Assembly: GCA_963715575.1 (NCBI GenBank)
Contig: OY970250.1
Span: 62,001-126,000 of the forward strand
Reading direction: 5' to 3'
DNA from: AC-32 sp963715575
Lineage (GTDB): Bacteria; Actinomycetota; Thermoleophilia; Gaiellales; Gaiellaceae
DNA length: 64,000 nucleotides
A program made the translations under genes and the position numbers. Shown piece after piece: positions 41,164 to 50,513 of the stretch. Under the pieces are notes generated by a model. It was not told the DNA's origin. It worked only from the letters and a program-made list of their open reading frames with translations, and searched no databases. Position 1 is the first letter of the stretch, and each line of letters begins with the position of its first letter.

Positions 41164-42568
41164 CCTTCGCCTCCAGCTGCTCGCCGCGTTCGCCTATGTG
41201 CTGCTGCTGATCATCGTCGCGCTCGAGGTGCCGCTCGCCCTCAACCTGGCGCGGCGGATCGACGCCGAGGTCAAGAACGAGGCCGCCGGGCAGGCCTTCG
41301 TCGTCGCGGCCAGCGCCTCGGGCCAGATGAAGCACCCGAAACGTCTCGCGCAGGTCGTCCGCACGGCGGGGAGCGACCTCGGCGGCCGCGTGATCGTCGT
41401 CAATGCCCCGCGCGGGCTCCTGCTGGCCGACTCGACCGTGGGCGTCACGCAGCGGCTCCCCTACGCGACGGCCGCCCGGCCCGAGCTGCGCATCGCACTT
41501 AGCGGCGTCCGCGCCCAGGGCGAGCGGCACAGCGACACGCTCGGCCAGGACTTGCTCTACACGGCGGTGCCGGTGACGAACAACGGCCAGGTCGTCGGCG
41601 CGGTGCGCGTGACGCAGGACCTCGCCGCCGTTCACCACCGAGTGCGCCGCGCCGTGCTCGCGCTGGTCGCGATCGGGGCCTTCGCGCTCGTTCTCGGGCT
41701 CACCCTGGCCTGGTTCTTGGCGGGCTCGCTCTCGCGGCCGCTGCGCAAGCTCGCGTCCACGGCGCGGCGCGTGGAGGCCGGCGACCTCGAGGCGCGGGCC
41801 GAGGTGTCGGGAGCCAAGGAGCAGCGCGAGGTCTCGGCGGCCTTCAACGACATGGCCGCGCGGCTCGGGACCGTGCTCGCCGCGCAGCGCGAGTTCGTCG
41901 CCAACGCCTCGCACCAGCTGCGCACACCGCTCACCGGGCTGCGGCTGCGGCTGGAGGCGGCGCGCGCAAGGGCCGGTCGCGATGCCGAGCCGGAGCTCGA
42001 GGCGGCCGAGCTCGAGGTCGAGCGGCTCGCTCGGCTGCTCACCTCGTTACTGACCCTCGCGCGCGAGGGCGACAAGCCGGCCTCGGCGCGGCCGGTCTCC
42101 CTCGCCCGGTCGGCGGAGCGGGCCGACGAGCGCTGGGCCGCGGCGGCCGGGCAGGACGGCCGGGAGCTCGAGCTCGTCGGCCGCGGCGACGCGACGATCA
42201 TGGCGTCGGAGGAGGACCTGGCGATCCTGCTCGACAACCTGATCGAGAACGCGCTGCGCTACTCGCCCACCCGGGTCACGGTCGACTGGGGCAGCGACGG
42301 CAAGGAGGCCTGGCTCGCTGTCCTCGACGAAGGCCCCGGGCTCGCTCCCGGCGAAGAGACGAGCCTGTTCGACCGCTTCGCCCGCGGCAGCGCCGGCAGC
42401 TCGCGGCCCGGCACCGGCCTCGGGCTCGCGATCGTCCAGACGCTGGCCCACCGCTGGCGCGGCAGCGCCTCGCTGGCCAACCGAATCGAGGGCGGGACGC
42501 GCGCCGAGGTGCGCTTCCCGGTCGCGGCTACAGTGGCCGAGGAGTCATGGGTCGAAGCCTCGTCGTAG
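41159..42568 (+). CDS. sensor histidine kinase (HAMP, EnvZ/QseC-like)
   Basis: This 469-residue protein has membrane segments at about 7-28 and 164-188 around an extracytoplasmic domain of some 135 residues, then a HAMP linker. The phosphorylated His252 is in NASHQLRTPLTGL, with an N-box LLDNLIENALRYS, DEGPGL and GTGLGLAIVQ. It pairs with the regulator encoded upstream. The signal is unknown. The start ATG is in a stable hairpin. The end overlaps a second small exported protein by 22 bases, which suggests coupled expression. Confidence 0.93.
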   Translation: MSLRLQLLAAFAYVLLLIIVALEVPLALNLARRIDAEVKNEAAGQAFVVAASASGQMKHPKRLAQVVRTAGSDLGGRVIVVNAPRGLLLADSTVGVTQRLPYATAARPELRIALSGVRAQGERHSDTLGQDLLYTAVPVTNNGQVVGAVRVTQDLAAVHHRVRRAVLALVAIGAFALVLGLTLAWFLAGSLSRPLRKLASTARRVEAGDLEARAEVSGAKEQREVSAAFNDMAARLGTVLAAQREFVANASHQLRTPLTGLRLRLEAARARAGRDAEPELEAAELEVERLARLLTSLLTLAREGDKPASARPVSLARSAERADERWAAAAGQDGRELELVGRGDATIMASEEDLAILLDNLIENALRYSPTRVTVDWGSDGKEAWLAVLDEGPGLAPGEETSLFDRFARGSAGSSRPGTGLGLAIVQTLAHRWRGSASLANRIEGGTRAEVRFPVAATVAEESWVEASS

Positions 42569-42834
42569 CCGCTCTCGCCCTCGTCGGCCTGCTCTGCGCC
42601 GCCGGGATGGGCTATGCCGCGTACGTCGTCTCGCGCGGCTCGGTCGCCGTGCCGGTGACGCAGCTCGAGCCCGCGCCGCAGGAGCTGACGCCGGCCGGGG
42701 TGAAGCCGCGCGTGCGAACTCACGTGCGGCCGATCGAGACCACGCCGACCACCACCGTCGACGACCACGGTGACCGCGGCTCAGGGAACAGCGGTCACGG
42801 CGGTGGCGGCCACGGCGGCGGCGACGACGACTAG
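42547..42834 (+). CDS. small exported/anchored protein with His/Gly/Asp tail
   Basis: The product is 95 residues with one hydrophobic segment (about 4-30), a Pro/Thr-rich middle, and a tail rich in His, Gly and Asp ending in DDD. It shares design, not clear homology, with the protein at 39838 and the one at 48065. It starts inside the kinase gene, so it is part of the two-component unit. It may be the sensed or regulated partner of the kinase. No domain is recognised. Confidence 0.7.
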   Translation: MGRSLVVAALALVGLLCAAGMGYAAYVVSRGSVAVPVTQLEPAPQELTPAGVKPRVRTHVRPIETTPTTTVDDHGDRGSGNSGHGGGGHGGGDDD

Positions 42835-43340
42835 AGCTTCTCTTTGAGCTCCGCCAAGGCGCTCCAGCGGGAGTCGGGCTCGGGCTCGCCGTGGTCGTGG
42901 GCCTCGTCCTTCAGGTTCTTGCCGCAGACCGGGCAGAGGCCGGCGCAATCGGGCCTGCAGAGGATCTTGTCCGGCAGCTCGAGCGCGATCGCGTCGCGCG
43001 CCCAGGCCGAGAGGTCGAGCTTGTCGTTCTCGAGGTAGATCGTGCGCAGCTCCTCGTCGTCGCCCGGGTTCGCGGCCTGGTACTCGCGGGCCGAGACGGG
43101 CACGTCGAGCACGGCGTCCTCGAGACAGCGGAAGCACGGACCGTGCAGCCGCGCGTCGAAGCGCAGCTCGAAGACGGTGCCGGTCGACGCGCGGGTTACC
43201 GTCAGCTCGGCCGGCACCGTGCCCGGCACCGGCAGGTAGCGCTGCCCGCCGAGCTCGAACGGCTCGAGTTCGATCTCCTGCCCGTCGCGGTACTGCTCGC
43301 CCGAGCGGAGCTTGAGCCTGCGGAGGTCGAGCGTGGTCAT
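42831..43340 (-). CDS. YceD/DUF177 family protein
   Basis: This 169-residue protein has CFRCLEDA and a second cysteine cluster CRPDCAGLCPVCGKNL, as in DUF177 proteins linked to rpmF and 23S rRNA accumulation. It has four to six cysteines that can form a zinc site. TACCGT ends six bases before the ATG. It overlaps the convergent small exported-protein gene by four bases. In this genome it is separated from rpmF by the two-component insertion. Confidence 0.85.
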   Translation of the reverse strand: MTTLDLRRLKLRSGEQYRDGQEIELEPFELGGQRYLPVPGTVPAELTVTRASTGTVFELRFDARLHGPCFRCLEDAVLDVPVSAREYQAANPGDDEELRTIYLENDKLDLSAWARDAIALELPDKILCRPDCAGLCPVCGKNLKDEAHDHGEPEPDSRWSALAELKEKL

Positions 43341-43359
43341 TCGACCACGGTAGCAACCT

Positions 43360-43869
43360 CTAAATGCGCCGAATCAGCTCGTCCAGCGGCTTGCGGTTCG
43401 CCTCCGCGCTCCACTCCTCGGCGCTCTTCGACTCCGGGTCGAGCGGGCGCTTCGGATAGCCGAAGCTCGGGATGTTCACCGGCAGCCAGCCCTCCTCGAG
43501 GCCCAGAGCGCCGGCCCCGGCCTCCGGGCTCTTGATCCCGTTCGGACACGAGACGACGCCCTCGTTCCAGGCGACCAGGAACATGTTCTGCAGCGCGCGG
43601 CCTACGTCCAGGGCATAGCGGCCGCCTTCGGTCGCGATCGCGACAGCGAAGGCGCACGACTCGACGTTGGCCGCGGCATAGACGAGCTGCCCGACGCGCT
43701 GCTTCGCCTCGTCGCTCTCGACGACCACGAACCGCCACGGCTGGACGTTCTTCGAGCTCCCGCTCACGCGGCCGCCGTCGAGGATCCGGCGCTGCACGTC
43801 CTCTGGCACCGGGCGGTCGGCGTAGCTGCGCCAGTCGCGCTTGCTCGCGACGGCCAGGTACGTGTCCAT
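43360..43869 (-). CDS. nitroreductase family protein
   Basis: This 169-residue FMN-dependent oxidoreductase has KRDWRSYADRPVPEDVQRRILD at the start, SGSSKNVQPWRFVVV for FMN binding and a central DVGRALQNMFL helix. It is a short member of the family. The substrate is unknown. ATG at 43869 is chosen because the conserved sequence starts there. The frame is open upstream only through the neighbouring gene. Confidence 0.82.
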   Translation of the reverse strand: MDTYLAVASKRDWRSYADRPVPEDVQRRILDGGRVSGSSKNVQPWRFVVVESDEAKQRVGQLVYAAANVESCAFAVAIATEGGRYALDVGRALQNMFLVAWNEGVVSCPNGIKSPEAGAGALGLEEGWLPVNIPSFGYPKRPLDPESKSAEEWSAEANRKPLDELIRRI

Positions 43870-43879
43870 CAGAGGCCCG

Positions 43880-44389
43880 CTAGTGCGGGTAGTCGTCGTT
43901 CGTGCTCTCGACGCCGGCCGCCACGCCGGCGACGACCGACTCCTGCGAGCGCTCATGCAGCCGCTCGCGGCCGCGCCTGACGGCGACCAGGAACTTGTCG
44001 AGGTTGACCTCGAGCGTCGAGAGGATCGAGTCGGCCCAGTCCTCCATCTCCAGCCGCGTCTCGCGGGCCTGGCGCCGGGCGTCGTCGATGATGTCGCCGG
44101 CCTGCCGCTCGGCGAGTTTGACGATCTCCGTCTGCGAGGCCTCGCGCACCGCCTGCTCACGCGCTTCGCCGAGGATCCGGTCGCACTCCCGCTTGGCCTC
44201 GGCCAGCATCTCCTGGCGCTCCTTGACGATCCAGCGGGCCTGCTTGATCTCCTCGGGAATGGTGGCGCGCATCTGGTCGAGGATGTCGTAGATCTCCTCG
44301 CGGTCGATCCGCACCTGGTCGGTGAGCGGAACGGCCTTCGCGTTGTGCACGAGGTCGTCGAGCTTGTCGATCAGAACGAGTACGTCCAT
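43880..44389 (-). CDS. SepIVA/DivIVA-like coiled-coil protein
   Basis: This 169-residue protein is largely coiled coil (about 50-140), with the N-terminal VLVLIDKLDDLVHNAKAVP and DREEIYDILDQMRATIPEEI resembling SepIVA of mycobacteria, and KFLVAVRRGRERL near the end. SepIVA organises cell division and elongation in actinobacteria. The neighbourhood (DUF177, coaD, rsmD) matches the mycobacterial one. ATG at 44389 is preferred over an upstream in-frame ATG that lies in a hairpin element. Confidence 0.75.
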   Translation of the reverse strand: MDVLVLIDKLDDLVHNAKAVPLTDQVRIDREEIYDILDQMRATIPEEIKQARWIVKERQEMLAEAKRECDRILGEAREQAVREASQTEIVKLAERQAGDIIDDARRQARETRLEMEDWADSILSTLEVNLDKFLVAVRRGRERLHERSQESVVAGVAAGVESTNDDYPH

Positions 44390-44419
44390 CGGTTCTGCGG
44401 AGTTTACAGGCGTTCCAGA

Positions 44420-44470
44420 CGGACACACGGGCGCAGCCCGTATGTCCTCAGCGGCATCGCAAGCGATGCC
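44420..44470. repeat. two-hairpin intergenic element, copy 2
   Basis: The first hairpin (44420-44446) has arms of about 12 bases around GCA. The second is GGCATCGC (44453-44460) and GCGATGCC (44463-44470), a perfect eight-base inverted repeat with AA between. The core GCGGCATCGCAAGCGA is identical to that at 25312-25327. It directly follows the stop of the gene at 44471. Confidence 0.6.
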
Positions 44471-44808
44471 TCAGCGGCCGAACAGCCGGCCAAGCCATCC
44501 CCGCTGTTCGGGCTCGGGCTCGGGTTCGGGCTCCGGCGGCGTGGCGCGTGGGGGCTCGTGCTCGCGCGGCTCATCGTCGCCGAAGACCCAACGGCGCCCG
44601 CTCGCGCGCAGCTCCTCGAGCAGTTCGGCGGCGTCGCCGGGAACGAGCTCGACCTCGTCCGACTGCGCCAGCTGTGCCTCGATCCGGTCGGCGGCGTCGC
44701 TCTTGCCGCCGCGCGCGCGGAGCTTCTGCAACACGTCCTGGGCCTGCCGGCGCGGGAGGCGAACGTGGTCGCCGCTCGCGAGCAGTGCCTCGAGCTGGTC
44801 GAACTCGG

Positions 44809-44812
<4 letters not shown>
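44471..44812 (-). CDS. hypothetical protein with acidic C-terminal region
   Basis: The product is 113 residues. Residues 1-75 are predicted helical (FDQLEALLASGDHVRLPRRQ, RIEAQLAQSDEVELVPGDAA), then a stretch of Pro-Glu repeats and a short GWLGRLFGR end. No family is recognised. The ATG overlaps the coaD stop by four bases, so it is coupled to coaD. Confidence 0.65.
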
Positions 44813-45320
<508 letters not shown>

Positions 45321-45324
<4 letters not shown>

Positions 45325-45863
45325 TCGGCGTCGAAGAGGGTCAGGCGGGCCGCTCCGTAGCGGCGAGTCGTCCGCTTCGGCAGCGGCAGCTCGGGTTCCT
45401 CGTCGGCGCTGGTCTCGACGAGCAGGGTGCCGCCGGGAGCGAGAATGTCTGGCAGGTGGGAAATCATGGCGTTTTGCAGGGAAGAAAAGCGTCTGTAAGG
45501 CGGATCGAGCAGCACGAGATCGTAGCGGGTGCCGGCCCGCGCGTCGTTGCGGAGGGCGGTCAGGGCGTCCTGGCAGAGGACGGTGGCGTTGTCGAGAGCG
45601 AGCTTGTCGAGGTTGCGGTTGATCGTGCGGCAAGCTTCGCGGTCGTTCTCGACGAAGGTCGCGTGGGCGGCTCCTCGGCTGAGCGCTTCCAGCCCCATCG
45701 CGCCCGAGCCGGCGAACAGGTCGAGCACGGTCGCGTCCTCGGCCGCGCCGGGGTCGAGCAGGTTGAAGGCGGCCTCCCGCACCCGGTCGGCGGTCGGGCG
45801 GGTGTCGCGGCTTTTCGGCGCGAAGATGCGGGCGCCTTTCTTCGAGCCGGCGATGATCCGCAC
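45321..45863 (-). CDS. rsmD: 16S rRNA (guanine966-N2)-methyltransferase RsmD
   Basis: This 180-residue AdoMet-dependent enzyme has RIIAGSKKG at the start, DLFAGSGAMGLEALSRGA (AdoMet site) and LVLLDPPY (catalytic motif). It methylates G966 of 16S rRNA. GTG at 45863 is three bases after the recG stop, and the gene is coupled to coaD, a conserved recG-rsmD-coaD order. Confidence 0.94.
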
Positions 45864-45865
45864 GG

Positions 45866-47914
45866 CTAGGCCGCGAGCTCGCGCTCGCCGAAGACCCGCT
45901 CGACCTCCTCGGCCAGCGGGCCTTCGTAGTCGACCAGGCCCTCCGCTGCCTCGCGGGCTCGCTCGAGCAGCGGCCGGTCGGCTCGCCAGTGGACGAAGTG
46001 CAGGTCGGAGACGCCCGCCTGCCGCGTGCCGAGCAGCTGGCCCTCGCCGCGGAGCTCGAGGTCTTTCTCGGCCAGCTCGAAGCCGTCGCTCGAGTCGACC
46101 AGCGCCTGCAGCCGCTCCTGCGCGTTGTCGGTCAGCTCCTCGCGCTGGCGCGAGATCAGCAGGCAGTACGACTGCTCGGAGCCACGACCCACTCGTCCCC
46201 GCAACTGGTGCAGCTGAGCGAGCCCGAAGCGGTCGGCTTCTTGGACGATCATGATCGTCGCGTTCGGGACGTCGACGCCGACCTCGATCACGGTCGTCGC
46301 CACGAGCACGTCCAGCTCGCGCGCCTTGAACTGCGCCATCAGCTCGCGCCGCTCTGCCGGTCGCAGCCGACCGTGCAGGAGGCCGACGCGGTAGTCGCGC
46401 AGCTCGGCCCGCCGCAGCCGCTCGGCCTCGGCCTCGGCCGCGCGCGACTGCGAGGTCTCGGACTCCTCGATCAGCGGGCAGACGACGTACGCCTGGCGTC
46501 CGGCGTCGAGGTGCGCTCGCAGCCGCTTGTACGCATCCGACGAGCGCTCGGCCGTGACCCACGCGGTGACGATCGGCTTGCGCGAGGCCGGCGGCTTGGC
46601 GATCTCGGTCACGGACAGGTCGCCGTAGAGCGTCAGCGCGAGCGTGCGCGGGATCGGCGTCGCCGTCATGTGCAGCACGTGCGGGGCGCGGCCCTCGGTC
46701 AGCGCTCGCCGCTGCTCCACGCCGAAGCGGTGCTGCTCGTCCACGACAGCGACCGCGAGCTCCGGCAGGTGGACGCCTTCCTGGATAAGGGCATGCGTGC
46801 CGACCACGATCTGCGCGCCTGCGAGCTCGGACTTGACCGACCCGGTGAGGAGCACGACGCGCACGCCGAGCTGCGCGCAGAGCGGCTCGATCGTCAAAAA
46901 GTGCTGCTCAGCAAGGGTTTCTGTCGGCGCCATCAACGCGCCCAGCCGCTCGAACTCGACCGCGCGCAGCAACGCGTAGAGGGCAACGACCGTCTTGCCG
47001 GAGCCGACGTCACCCTGCAGTAGCCGTTGCATCGGCGCCTCGCGGGCGAGGTCGCGGTCGACCTCGACGATCGCCGAGTCCTGGTCGGCAGTGAGCTCGA
47101 ACGGCAGCAGCTCGCGGTAGCGCGCGACAAGCTCGCCCGGTTCGCCGAGCGCCGGCGCGACCGCCGCCTCACGGCCGGCCCTGGCGCGGGCGAGCCCGAC
47201 CTGGAGCACGAGCAGCTCGTCGAACGCCAGCCGCTTTCTCCCCGTCTCGCCCTCCTCGAGCGAGCGTGGCCGATGGAGCGCCCAGAGCGCGTCGGCTCGC
47301 AGCGGCAACCCCTCGGCCGCCTTCAGCTCCGCGGGCAGCGGATCGGGCAGATCGCGCGCGGCCGGCAGCGCCCGCTCGACGAGCCCGCGCAGCCGCTGCG
47401 GCGTCACCTCCTCACTCGCCGGATAGACGGGCGCGAAATCCGCGGTCGCGGCGACGCCGTTCAGGTCGTACGAGCGAACCTGGAAGCCGTTGCGCTTCAG
47501 CTGCCCCCGCAGGCGCACGCGCGTTCCCGGCTGCAGCCTCTCCTCGAGCCAGGCCTGGTTGAACCAGACCGCGACGATCTCGCCGCTCTCGTCGCCGACC
47601 CGCGCGTTGACGATCGCCAGGTTGCGGCGCGGACGGCGCACCGAGACCGAGCGCACCTCGCCGGCGATCGCGGCCTCTTCCTCGGCCAGCAGGTCGGCGA
47701 TCCGCCGTTCGGGTACGGCCGTCTCGTAGCGGTGCGGCCGGTGCTCGAGCAGGTCGCGGATGGTGCGCAGGCCGAGCTTGGCCAGCTTCTTCTCCAGCGC
47801 CTGACCGACGCCCTGTAGCGACGAGACCGTCTGCTCGGCGCGCTCGGGCCGCGCCATCCCGCGCAGGCGCGGCCAGGCCGCGGGCGGCTCCACTCCGGCA
47901 AAGCCTCTCGCCAC
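45866..47914 (-). CDS. recG: ATP-dependent DNA helicase RecG
   Basis: The product is 682 residues, with a wedge/OB domain in the first 250 residues (VWFNQAWLEERLQPG), Walker A QGDVGSGKTVVAL, the DEQH box in VVDEQHRFGV, TATPIPRTL and the C-terminal QLHQLRGRVGRG. It remodels stalled forks. GTG at 47914 is preferred to an upstream ATG at 47944. TAGACT ends seven bases before the GTG, and the extra residues would otherwise cover the promoter. Confidence 0.94.
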   Translation of the reverse strand: MARGFAGVEPPAAWPRLRGMARPERAEQTVSSLQGVGQALEKKLAKLGLRTIRDLLEHRPHRYETAVPERRIADLLAEEEAAIAGEVRSVSVRRPRRNLAIVNARVGDESGEIVAVWFNQAWLEERLQPGTRVRLRGQLKRNGFQVRSYDLNGVAATADFAPVYPASEEVTPQRLRGLVERALPAARDLPDPLPAELKAAEGLPLRADALWALHRPRSLEEGETGRKRLAFDELLVLQVGLARARAGREAAVAPALGEPGELVARYRELLPFELTADQDSAIVEVDRDLAREAPMQRLLQGDVGSGKTVVALYALLRAVEFERLGALMAPTETLAEQHFLTIEPLCAQLGVRVVLLTGSVKSELAGAQIVVGTHALIQEGVHLPELAVAVVDEQHRFGVEQRRALTEGRAPHVLHMTATPIPRTLALTLYGDLSVTEIAKPPASRKPIVTAWVTAERSSDAYKRLRAHLDAGRQAYVVCPLIEESETSQSRAAEAEAERLRRAELRDYRVGLLHGRLRPAERRELMAQFKARELDVLVATTVIEVGVDVPNATIMIVQEADRFGLAQLHQLRGRVGRGSEQSYCLLISRQREELTDNAQERLQALVDSSDGFELAEKDLELRGEGQLLGTRQAGVSDLHFVHWRADRPLLERAREAAEGLVDYEGPLAEEVERVFGERELAA

Positions 47915-48064
47915 GGTGGCCAGTCTAGGAACCGCCGCAGACATCCGGCCACGCGGGCTCGCTAACCGAACCCGAACCGCGACCTGCCGAAGCTTTACGC
48001 GGACTTGGCCTGGGCTTGGACGACGTGCTCGTACGGTGAAAGTCGACTACCCAGGAGGAACCAC

Positions 48065-48457
48065 ATGGCCCGCAAACACGCATTCGTGATCGCCATCTTC
48101 CTCGGCCTCGCAGCCGCCGTCGGCGCCGTCGCCGCGATCAACACGGCACGGCTCGGGGGACCGCAGGCGAAGGCCGTGAGCACACAATCGCAGTCGGCGC
48201 AGCTGCAGCGGCGCAGCCGTCTGCTGAACAGTCAGGCGGCGGCACTCCGGCGCACCCTCGCGAAGCGCCCGCCGAAGCTCCCGAAGGTCCCGGCGTTCGG
48301 TCCGGCCGGTACGCCCGCGTCGGCGCCGGCGCCGGCGCGGGCGCCCGCGCCACGCGTGCAGTACGTCCGCCCCGCTCCGGTGATCGTCGTCAAGCACCGC
48401 TCCCACGAAGGTGAGGACCACGAGGGCGGAGACGACGGTGGGACCAGTGATGACTAA
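48065..48457 (+). CDS. small membrane-anchored protein with His/Asp/Glu tail
   Basis: This 130-residue protein has a hydrophobic segment at about 5-24, a basic helical stretch, a Pro/Ala linker, and a tail reading KHRSHEGEDHEGGDDGG then SDD. It recalls the tails of the proteins at 39838 and 42547. AGGAGG precedes the ATG. It is the first gene of a six-gene electron-transfer operon. A weak promoter-like TACGGT lies about 35 bases upstream. No known domain is recognised. Confidence 0.7.
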   Translation: MARKHAFVIAIFLGLAAAVGAVAAINTARLGGPQAKAVSTQSQSAQLQRRSRLLNSQAAALRRTLAKRPPKLPKVPAFGPAGTPASAPAPARAPAPRVQYVRPAPVIVVKHRSHEGEDHEGGDDGGTSDD

Positions 48458-48848
48458 CCATGTCGTCCGCCTGTACGCCTTCGCAGGCGCGCTGCTCGTC
48501 CTCTTCCTGACCTGGGCGGCGATCGCTGCGGCTCCGTGGGCGCCGCACGGCGGCGCGAAGGCCGACCCCCGCTGGGCGGCGCTGGTCGCGCGAGAGCAGA
48601 AGCTCCGCCACGAGTCCACCATCGTGCAGCGCGTCGTGGCACAGCGCTGGCGCGTTTACCGCGTCCGGCTGGCATCCCGTCGCCGCGCGATCTCCGCGGC
48701 CGTCAGCCGGCACCAGCGGCAACTGGCGGCCGCTCACGCGTCAGCGAGCCTCGCAGCGCCGTACTCGACGCCCTCCTCCGGGTACTCGGCGGCCCCCTCG
48801 GTGCGAGTCGTGACCCTGCCGCCCGTGACGATCACGAGGACCTCGTGA
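48450..48848 (+). CDS. small membrane-anchored protein, unknown function
   Basis: This 132-residue protein has one hydrophobic segment at about 8-28, a positively charged helical region with EQKLRHESTIVQRVVAQRW, and a Ser/Pro/Thr-rich end. It overlaps the preceding gene by eight bases and the ApbE gene by four, so it is translated with them. No FMN-attachment motif (Ser/Thr-Gly-Ala-Thr/Ser) is visible. Confidence 0.65.
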   Translation: MTNHVVRLYAFAGALLVLFLTWAAIAAAPWAPHGGAKADPRWAALVAREQKLRHESTIVQRVVAQRWRVYRVRLASRRRAISAAVSRHQRQLAAAHASASLAAPYSTPSSGYSAAPSVRVVTLPPVTITRTS

Positions 48849-49702
48849 TCCAGCGCCGCAGCTTCCGCGCGATGGGCACCGATGTCGTCCTCTTCCTCGC
48901 CGCCGGACCCGGGCCCGCAGCCGAGGCGGCTCTCGAGTCTGCCGAGCGCGAGTTCGAGCGGGTCGAGGCGCTCCTCTCGCGCTTTCGTCCCGAGTCCGAG
49001 CTCTCGGCGCTTAACCGCGCGGGACGACTCGAGGCCGGCGACGACCTGCTCGCCGTGGTCGACCTCGCGCTCGACGCGCGGGCATGGACCGGGGGACGGT
49101 TCGACCCGACCGTCCACGACGCGCTTGTCGCGGCCGGCTACGACCGGACGTTCGAGGAGGTCGCGCCGGACGGCGCTTCGGAGCACGCCGCCGGCCGCTG
49201 CGGAGGCGCCGTCCGGATCGCCGGGCGAACGATCGAGCTCGAGCCCGGCACACACCTCGATCTCGGTGGGATCGGCAAGGGCTACACCGTCGACCGCGCG
49301 GCGGCGATCCTCGCCGCGGCCGGCCCTGCGCTCGTCGACGCCGGCGGCGACATCGCAGCGCGGGGCCGGCCGGACGCGCTCGGCTGGCGTGTCGGGATCG
49401 AGACTCCCGGTGACACACTGACGCTCGCCCTCGAGGACGCCGCGATCGCCACCTCCGGCCGGGACCGGCGCCGCTGGCGCCGCGACGGAGAGGAGCGCCA
49501 CCATCTGATCGACCCCACCACCGGCCGCTCCGCCGACGGCGACCTGCTCCGCGTGACCGTCGTGGCGCCGACCGCCGTCGAGGCGGAGGTGCATGCGAAG
49601 TCGCTCTTCCTCGCGGGCGAGCAACTCGCAACGGCCGAGGGCATCCCGGCAGTGCTCGTCACGACCGACCGCCGAACCGTGATCGCCGGGTGCCTCGCGT
49701 GA
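48845..49702 (+). CDS. apbE: FAD:protein FMN transferase (ApbE family)
   Basis: This 285-residue protein has FRAMGTDVVLFLA, LDLGGIGKGYTVDRAA, VDAGGDIAARG, AIATSGRDRR and HHLIDPTTGR, the full ApbE motif set. ApbE attaches FMN covalently to Thr or Ser of extracytoplasmic redox proteins. This copy shows no signal peptide or lipobox, which is unusual. No FMN-binding-domain target gene is adjacent. GTG at 48845 overlaps the previous stop codon. Confidence 0.9.
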   Translation: MIQRRSFRAMGTDVVLFLAAGPGPAAEAALESAEREFERVEALLSRFRPESELSALNRAGRLEAGDDLLAVVDLALDARAWTGGRFDPTVHDALVAAGYDRTFEEVAPDGASEHAAGRCGGAVRIAGRTIELEPGTHLDLGGIGKGYTVDRAAAILAAAGPALVDAGGDIAARGRPDALGWRVGIETPGDTLTLALEDAAIATSGRDRRRWRRDGEERHHLIDPTTGRSADGDLLRVTVVAPTAVEAEVHAKSLFLAGEQLATAEGIPAVLVTTDRRTVIAGCLA

Positions 49703-50298
49703 AGGACCCGACCTTCTGGATCCTCGCCCGCGCGTCCGGGCTGACCGCCTACGTGCTGCTGATGCTCTCTGTGCTCGCGGGCCTGGTCGTCAAGTCGAAG
49801 CCATTCGCGAAGGCCGTCCGCCAGCCCACGGTCACCGACCTGCACCGGTTCCTCGCGCTCCTCGGCCTCGGGGCCGTCGCGCTCCACGGCATCACGCTCG
49901 TGCTCGACACGACGGTGAAGATCACCCCGACGGCGCTTTTCGTGCCTGGCCTGGTCACGTACCGGCCGCTCTGGACGGCGCTGGGCGTGCTCGGCGGCGA
50001 GCTGATGGTGCTGATCTACGCCTCCTTCGGCCTGCGCAAGCGGATCGGCGTCAAGAACTGGCGGCGCCTGCACTACGCGACCTACCTCGTCTTCGCGCTG
50101 GCGACCGTCCACGGACTCGCCGCCGGCACCGACTCGGCGCGGCCGTGGGCGATCTGGCTCTACATCGGAGGGGTCGGCACGGTCAGCGCCGCAACGGCGT
50201 GGCGCGTGCTGACCGCCGCGGCCGCCCGGCCCGCACCGTCGCCCGCTCCCCGGCCTTCACGCGTCCCCGTCACCGACTCGCCAACTGGAGGTACTTAG
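49699..50298 (+). CDS. ferric-reductase-like transmembrane cytochrome b
   Basis: The product is 199 residues with about five membrane segments. Two histidine pairs, His49/His63 and His125/His138, are spaced as bis-histidine heme b ligands across two helices, as in ferric reductase/NOX and MsrQ-like proteins. There is no FAD- or NAD-binding domain on the chain. The downstream ferredoxin reductase may supply electrons. GTG at 49699 overlaps the apbE stop by four bases. An in-frame GTG at 49690 is less likely. Confidence 0.82.
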   Translation: MKDPTFWILARASGLTAYVLLMLSVLAGLVVKSKPFAKAVRQPTVTDLHRFLALLGLGAVALHGITLVLDTTVKITPTALFVPGLVTYRPLWTALGVLGGELMVLIYASFGLRKRIGVKNWRRLHYATYLVFALATVHGLAAGTDSARPWAIWLYIGGVGTVSAATAWRVLTAAAARPAPSPAPRPSRVPVTDSPTGGT

Positions 50299-50300
50299 AG

Positions 50301-50513
50301 ATGACCACCTATCGAATCACGATCGACCGCAGCCTCTGCAGCGGCTTCGGATCCTGCGTCGAGCTCGCGCCTGAGGGTTACGAGCTCGGGCCAGACGGCA
50401 TTGCCAACGCCCTCGTCCACGAGACCGACGACCCAAACGTGGTCGAGGCCGCAGGCACCTGCCCGATGGGCGCCATCACGGTCGAGGCCGTCGAGGACGA
50501 GGCGGCGGCGTGA
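50301..50513 (+). CDS. ferredoxin, single cluster, [3Fe-4S]-type
   Basis: This 70-residue acidic protein has Cys13, Cys19 and Cys54-Pro (CSGFGSC, TCPMGAI). The middle cysteine of a [4Fe-4S] motif is replaced by glycine, as in the small ferredoxins that serve P450s in actinobacteria. GGAGGT precedes the ATG. It overlaps the reductase gene by four bases, making the reductase its probable electron donor. Confidence 0.9.
   Translation: MTTYRITIDRSLCSGFGSCVELAPEGYELGPDGIANALVHETDDPNVVEAAGTCPMGAITVEAVEDEAAA

Noticed and set aside
48065..48848. Flavinylation target motif in the two small proteins beside apbE
   Set aside because: No Ser/Thr-Gly-Ala-Thr/Ser-type attachment motif is present, so they were not called FMN-binding proteins.
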